DNA of 11,896 nt from RXIX01 sp003989075 (GTDB lineage Bacteria; Pseudomonadota; Gammaproteobacteria; Competibacterales; Competibacteraceae). The stretch covers positions 1 to 11,896 of the forward strand of contig JAKOYN010000163.1 of assembly GCA_029780415.1 (NCBI GenBank). Reading direction: 5' to 3'. Positions 7,916-11,896 of the stretch are shown here, piece by piece. Under the pieces are notes generated by a model. The model was not told where the DNA came from. It worked only from the letters and a program-made list of their open reading frames with translations, and did not search any database. Made by a program: the position numbers and the translations under genes. How positions within the stretch are numbered: position 1 is the stretch's first letter; every line of letters begins with the position of its first letter.

Positions 7916-8013
7916 GGTTCGCTGCCAGAGAAAGGAAAGGGAAGCGCTGTAGAGGGCCGCTCGGGATCGGGTTTTGCCAGGCGAACCGCCGGCGTTCTGA
8001 ATCGCGCGCTCAT
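7912..8013 (-). CDS. Possible 33-codon bridging ORF between the two PKS genes (coupling relay)
   Basis: The ATG at 8013-8011 overlaps the TGA of the upstream PKS gene as ATGA (8010-8013). The frame runs 33 codons and ends at TGA 7914-7912, which overlaps the ATG of the KS-AT gene, again as ATGA (7912-7915). The predicted peptide starts MSARFRTPAVRLAKPDPERP and is Arg- and Pro-rich with no recognisable domain. AGG lies directly against the ATG, too close to be a normal ribosome-binding site, so initiation would rely on termination-reinitiation. Its value may be to carry ribosomes across the gap rather than to make a useful peptide. It may also be chance: the KS-AT frame is open through the same stretch. 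Confidence 0.35.
   Translation of the reverse strand: MSARFRTPAVRLAKPDPERPSTALPFPFSGSEP
7916..8009. other. 94-base spacer between the PKS genes
   Basis: Apart from the bridging ORF the spacer holds no Shine-Dalgarno close to the KS-AT ATG: the minus-strand sequence just before it reads TCTCTGGCAGCGAACC. GGTTCGC (7916-7922) and GCGAACC (7981-7987) are 7-base inverted copies that could fold over the KS-AT start, but a 58-base loop makes this a weak call. No terminator or promoter is evident. Confidence 0.5.
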
Positions 8014-11000
8014 CCTGCCCGCGTCCCACCGGCCCAGCCACCGCCGAGACGATTCAAGGCCGCGCTGGCGGCGCATTCAAAATCCTCGATCACCATCCAG
8101 ACCCGTCCGTTGGCATCGCTGAACTGAAAATCGCAGTGCAGGCTGGCATCCGCCGCCGCGCGCAGGCGCAGCCACAGCGTCAGGCGTTCCGGCAGCGGTC
8201 CATCGCCAAAACGACGCAGGCGCCCGAGACGACTCGGCAGCGGTGTTGCGTCACGATACAGGCGACTCCAGGCAATCAGCGCCTGAAACGCGCCATCCAC
8301 CAGCGCCGGGTCCAGGCACCAGCGCCCTTCCTGTGCCGGCGGATAAAAATCAACGGCGCGGCTCGGGCGCAGCGTCGCCACCAGGCCGCTAGCCGCGTGG
8401 CCGTGAATCCCGACCACGGTCTGCCACAGCGGCCCATGAAACAGCCAGCGCCGGTAAACCTCATCGATCGCCAGCGCCGGCCCGGCCAGCACCGGCCGTT
8501 CAGCGGCAGGCAATCCCTGCAGCGGACCAGCGAGCACCAGCGCCTGATAAGCCGGCCGCGCCGATTGTGCGGCATCGCCCAGCACGGCGACGAACGCGCG
8601 CGCACCGTCGGCGTGCATCTGCGCCGATTCGCGCAGGGTGAGTTGCAAGGACAGGTCGGCGCGATCCTGCACATTCAGGCCACGCAGCAACCGCACCTCG
8701 CGCACTTCGATCGCTGCATCCGGACACAGGGTCGCAACCGCCTCAGCCATGTATTCCATCGCCATCGCGAACGGCAGCACCGGCACGCCGTCCAGACGGT
8801 GCTGATCGAGATAGGGATCGCTGACCAGATCAACGGTCTTGGTGAAGCGCCACACGCCTGCCTGCTGCTCGCTTAAACAGCCACCCCACAGCAGCGGCCA
8901 TGGCCCTGCACTGATCACCGCTGCATCACGGCGCGCATCCGGGAGAGCGCTGAAGCGTGCTTCCTCGTATTCCCACGGGAAATCACCGGCCACCAGTTCC
9001 ACCACATCGGTCGGTCCATAGCGCAATTCATTCAACAGAAAGCGTCGTCCGGCCACTGCCTGCACCAGATGCACCCCGCGCGCCTCGAACTGGCGGCGCA
9101 CCTCGGGCGTGACCATGCCGGCGCCATGCGTGGTGCGATCCCAGGGACTCCAGTGGATCGCCACCACCTTGACCCGCCCCGCCCAGCGCTGCTGCAGTTG
9201 CCAGGCCAGCCGGCTGAGAATTTCATTGGCCGTGGCGTAATCGGCCTGACCCCGATTGCCAAAGCGCCCAGCCACCGAAGTAAACAGGGCCAGAAACTGC
9301 AGCGTTTCCGGGCGCAGGTAGCGGGCCAGCAGAAAGGCGCTGTCCACCTTGGTATCGATCACCCGGTCGATGCTGTCAGGGGACTTATCCAGCAGCCAGC
9401 CGTCCTCGATCACGCCGGCGCCGTGCAGCACCGCGTCAATGCGCCCATGCTGCTGGTACAGCGCCTCGAACAGCGTCGCCATGGCCGCCTCATCGCGCAC
9501 ATCCACCACCCGGTAATCGACCCGCGCACCCAGTGCCGCCAGATCAGCCAGATTGGCCTGCATCTCGCGATCGCGCAGCACGGTCTGAATGCGCCGCTCA
9601 ATCTGCGCCGGGCGCGGCGTCTGTCCGGCAGCACTGCACTCAGCGATGAACTGGCGACGCAGCGCGACGGCATCGGCGCATGCCTGGATAGTGGGCGGCT
9701 CGGCGTCCGGCAGCGGCGTCCGTCCGAGCAGCACCAGCGTCACGCCAAAGCGCGCCAGTTCGCGCAGAATCTCGGCGGTGATACCACGCGCACCCCCGGT
9801 GGCCAGCACCACCCAATCGGCATCCGGCTGGCGCAGCGGCTCTGGCAACGGCGACAGCGAGGCGGGCATAGTGCGGAAAATGGTCCGCACCCCTCCGGGA
9901 TAACCGACCTCGCGCCGCCCACCGGGTAATGCCAGCTCCGCGAACACCCGCGCTGCCAGTTGCTCGGGATCGTCGCCGGGGTCGAGATCCAGCGCCTTGG
10001 CGATAAAACCGGGCTGATCGAGATCGGCGTTCCATTCCAGATTAAGCGTTTTCACCAGTCCGGTCAGACCCGCACCGCCGGCAAAGGCCGCAACCGCCGG
10101 CGTTCCGTCACGGCCAAAGGTACCGCCCAGACCACTCACCGTCAGCAGGCGGCCCCCTTCACGCAGTTCGCCGCCGACCCGGCGCAACAGAGCGAACAGG
10201 GTCTTAACCTCGCGGGCGATGCGCTCGCGCCATTCGCTCAGCGGCGCATCATCCACCAGCGGCGGTCGTCCCAGTGGCAGCAGATGCAGCACAGCCCGGA
10301 TGGTCGCGCCACGCCACTGTGCATCCAGCCAGTGCGCCAGCCGCTCGACATCATCAAGCAGTTCCTCAGGTACCAGCATCGGCTGCACACCCGCACCACG
10401 CAGCTTGCGGCTGAGTGCGTCGGCGACGCCCAGATCATCCGGCGTCAGCAGATACAATCCCGCCGGCAACACCAGCGGCACCGTTGGTAACGGTTCAGCG
10501 TGCGCCCTGATCGTGAACCGGGACAGCGGGGCGCACGTTTCGGAACCCATCCCGGTTAATTCAAAAGGGCGCGCGCCCTCCCCGCCTACGGCAGCCGGCA
10601 CGTCCAGCGTCGACCCCAGCCGCGCGCTCACCGCGTCGAGAATGCGCCGAAAGGTCGGCAGGCTGGCGATTTCCTCCATGTGCGGCTGTAACTGCTGCGG
10701 CAGCGGCTCGGGCAGCGAGCGGCGAAACAGGCCGAGGATTTCCACCCGCTTGATCGAGTCAATACCCAGATCGGCTTCGATGTCCTGATCCAGACCGAGC
10801 AGTTCCGGCGGATAACCGGTGCGCTCACTGGCGATGTGCAACAGGCGATCCTGCAGATTCAGCGGTTCGGCAGGCGCGGGTGCGGACGGTGCAGATACCG
10901 GTGCAACAACGGCAGCAACTGGCGGCGGTTCCGTGGCCATGACAGACGGCACCGCTACAGCGGGCGCCACCGCAACCGGTGCCGGCACGCTCATGGGCGC

Positions 11001-11896
11001 AGACACAGGCGCAGGCGCGGATACGGGTGCCGGCACGCTCATAGGCGCAGGCACAGGCGCAGGCGCGGATACGGGCGCGGGTGCACACGACAGGCTTGTG
11101 CCCACCGCACCACCACCGGCGAAATAGGCCAGCATCACCCGTTCCTGCACCTGCAGGAACTGACGCATGGTCTCCTGATAGGCGGCCAGGGCTGGGTCAA
11201 GGTTGCCGGCAGCGGGCGCGCCGGACGCTTGCTCACTCATGCTTGGATTCTCCAGATTCCCCGCCACTACGGGCGCGGGCATGGTCAGAGGTGAAGACAA
11301 CACGCCGCTCTCCTCTCCCAACCGGAGCGGAGCTGGCGATAAGGGCGTTTGCTCCAGCCCAGACCCCTCGGGCAGGGCCGGAGCCGGGGATGCAGGCAAG
11401 GGCTTCAGATCATCCAGGGTCAGCGACGGCTTTACGCCCAGGGCATGGACCTGACCCGGCCGGCGCACGCCCGCGCCACTGAGCAGCCAGGCAGAGCTGG
11501 ACAATGGCGCGGCATTGACCGGTTCCAGCACCTGCGCCAGCGACATTGCCCCGGCCACGCGCTCAGCAAACAGCGGCTCCAGATTCAAGCGCACGCCGCA
11601 GCTCAACAGCGCCGCCAGCGCCTGCAACAGGCCGTTCAGACCACCGCCATGATCATCGATCGCTACGGCCCGGTGCGGCCGCGTACCGAGAATCTGCCCG
11701 GTCAGCCGGGTCAGTACATCGCGCGGGCCGATCTCCAGAAACAGCCGCGCGCCTGCGGCATGCATCGCCTCAATCTCGCCGGTGAAATTCACCGCTTCAG
11801 CGAGATGCGCAGCCAGTCGGGCGCGAATCGCCGTTGGTTGCGGCGGATAGGCATCGGTATCGGCGTTGCCATGGACGGTGAAGGCCGGAGCGTGAA
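8010..11896 (-). CDS. PfaA/Hgl-like iterative type I PKS: (AT)-ACP-KR-DH, 3' 1294 codons (5' end beyond window)
   Basis: The frame is open through the right edge: residues before the GTG at 11792 (HAPAFTVHGNADTDAYPPQP...) continue the C-terminal part of an AT, followed by GARLFLEIGPRDVL. That GTG is therefore internal, and a KS and the rest of the AT are expected to the right. The next visible segment is a helical motif, YQETMRQFLQVQERVMLAYF (about 11180-11121), and a Pro/Ala/Val linker. One ACP follows (about 10859-10617), with the phosphopantetheine Ser in LGIDSIKRVEI (codon 10757-10755). The KR (core about 9821-9018) has TGGARGI for NADPH and keeps the Lys (DTKVDSAF), Ser (FTSVAG), Tyr and Asn (DYATAN) catalytic residues; it carries the helical insertion before GARVDYRVVDV that is usual in PfaA-type KRs. 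The DH (about 8900-8058) has HRLDGVPVLP (His codon 8801-8799) and the second-fold DGAFQ Asp, so it looks active. No ER or thioesterase is present. The product should be beta-reduced and dehydrated, with enoyl reduction, if any, supplied in trans. Confidence 0.96.
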   Translation of the reverse strand, partial: HAPAFTVHGNADTDAYPPQPTAIRARLAAHLAEAVNFTGEIEAMHAAGARLFLEIGPRDVLTRLTGQILGTRPHRAVAIDDHGGGLNGLLQALAALLSCGVRLNLEPLFAERVAGAMSLAQVLEPVNAAPLSSSAWLLSGAGVRRPGQVHALGVKPSLTLDDLKPLPASPAPALPEGSGLEQTPLSPAPLRLGEESGVLSSPLTMPAPVVAGNLENPSMSEQASGAPAAGNLDPALAAYQETMRQFLQVQERVMLAYFAGGGAVGTSLSCAPAPVSAPAPVPAPMSVPAPVSAPAPVSAPMSVPAPVAVAPAVAVPSVMATEPPPVAAVVAPVSAPSAPAPAEPLNLQDRLLHIASERTGYPPELLGLDQDIEADLGIDSIKRVEILGLFRRSLPEPLPQQLQPHMEEIASLPTFRRILDAVSARLGSTLDVPAAVGGEGARPFELTGMGSETCAPLSRFTIRAHAEPLPTVPLVLPAGLYLLTPDDLGVADALSRKLRGAGVQPMLVPEELLDDVERLAHWLDAQWRGATIRAVLHLLPLGRPPLVDDAPLSEWRERIAREVKTLFALLRRVGGELREGGRLLTVSGLGGTFGRDGTPAVAAFAGGAGLTGLVKTLNLEWNADLDQPGFIAKALDLDPGDDPEQLAARVFAELALPGGRREVGYPGGVRTIFRTMPASLSPLPEPLRQPDADWVVLATGGARGITAEILRELARFGVTLVLLGRTPLPDAEPPTIQACADAVALRRQFIAECSAAGQTPRPAQIERRIQTVLRDREMQANLADLAALGARVDYRVVDVRDEAAMATLFEALYQQHGRIDAVLHGAGVIEDGWLLDKSPDSIDRVIDTKVDSAFLLARYLRPETLQFLALFTSVAGRFGNRGQADYATANEILSRLAWQLQQRWAGRVKVVAIHWSPWDRTTHGAGMVTPEVRRQFEARGVHLVQAVAGRRFLLNELRYGPTDVVELVAGDFPWEYEEARFSALPDARRDAAVISAGPWPLLWGGCLSEQQAGVWRFTKTVDLVSDPYLDQHRLDGVPVLPFAMAMEYMAEAVATLCPDAAIEVREVRLLRGLNVQDRADLSLQLTLRESAQMHADGARAFVAVLGDAAQSARPAYQALVLAGPLQGLPAAERPVLAGPALAIDEVYRRWLFHGPLWQTVVGIHGHAASGLVATLRPSRAVDFYPPAQEGRWCLDPALVDGAFQALIAWSRLYRDATPLPSRLGRLRRFGDGPLPERLTLWLRLRAAADASLHCDFQFSDANGRVWMVIEDFECAASAALNRLGGGWAGGTRAG
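10981..11076 (-). repeat. Two-copy 48-base tandem repeat in the PKS linker
   Basis: The units at 10981-11028 and 11029-11076 differ at 3 of 48 bases. On the minus strand they encode 16-residue copies, PVSAPAPVPAPMSVPA and PVSAPAPVSAPMSVPA, just before the ACP. Flanking sequence continues as looser Ala/Pro/Val repeats. The near-identity at DNA level, including third positions, points to recent duplication. The segment is probably a flexible tether that lets the ACP reach its partner domains. Confidence 0.92.

Noticed and set aside
7916..7987. GGTTCGC/GCGAACC inverted copies as a terminator or riboswitch
   Set aside because: The arms are only 7 bases with a 58-base loop and no T-run; this is expected by chance in GC-rich DNA.
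5039..8122. A 1027-codon plus-strand open frame opposite the KS-AT gene
   Set aside because: The translation is Arg/Gln/His-rich with no domain pattern, while the opposite strand has complete KS and AT motifs. Long antisense frames are common opposite GC-rich genes with strong third-position bias.
10960..11095. Repeat block as a CRISPR array or phase-variable tract
   Set aside because: The two 48-base units are directly adjacent without spacers and stay in frame with the PKS, so this is a coding minisatellite.

Overview
The window is GC-rich, densely coding bacterial DNA. Organisation and protein style suggest a proteobacterium, perhaps gammaproteobacterial, but no phylogenetic marker is present and the assignment is weak. 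It looks like the interior of a biosynthetic cluster built around an iterative type I polyketide synthase of the polyunsaturated-fatty-acid (PfaA) / heterocyst-glycolipid (Hgl) kind, with its export machinery and possible tailoring genes.

Right two thirds (11896 down to 2451, minus strand): one tightly packed operon. Its first visible gene enters from beyond the right edge and encodes the end of an acyltransferase (AT), a Pro/Ala linker with a 16-residue tandem repeat, one acyl carrier protein (ACP), a ketoreductase (KR) and a dehydratase (DH). Next is a complete ketosynthase-acyltransferase (KS-AT) protein that has no ACP. Its stop overlaps the start of a 782-residue protein that joins a PqqD-like domain, an M50-like membrane domain whose zinc motif is destroyed, and a HlyD-type periplasmic adaptor. 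The 94-base gap between the two PKS genes is exactly bridged by a 33-codon ORF with ATGA overlaps at both ends, so the whole run may be translationally coupled.

Left third: a plus-strand gene (1174-2415) for a beta-propeller-like protein converges on the operon with 35 bases between stops. A 292-base divergent intergenic region follows (882-1173). Then comes a minus-strand pair: a 207-residue protein of unknown function with a predicted coiled coil and an acidic/aromatic tail, and the N-terminal part of a sulfotransferase that runs off the left edge.

Working model (inference): the PKS proteins build and reduce a fatty-acyl or hydroxyacyl chain on the single ACP, the adaptor helps move the lipid across the envelope, and the sulfotransferase may modify the product. 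This parallels the Hgl PKS plus DevB-type adaptor of heterocyst-forming cyanobacteria, but with a pseudo-protease fusion in the adaptor. No tRNA, rRNA, CRISPR, insertion sequence or attachment site was seen.
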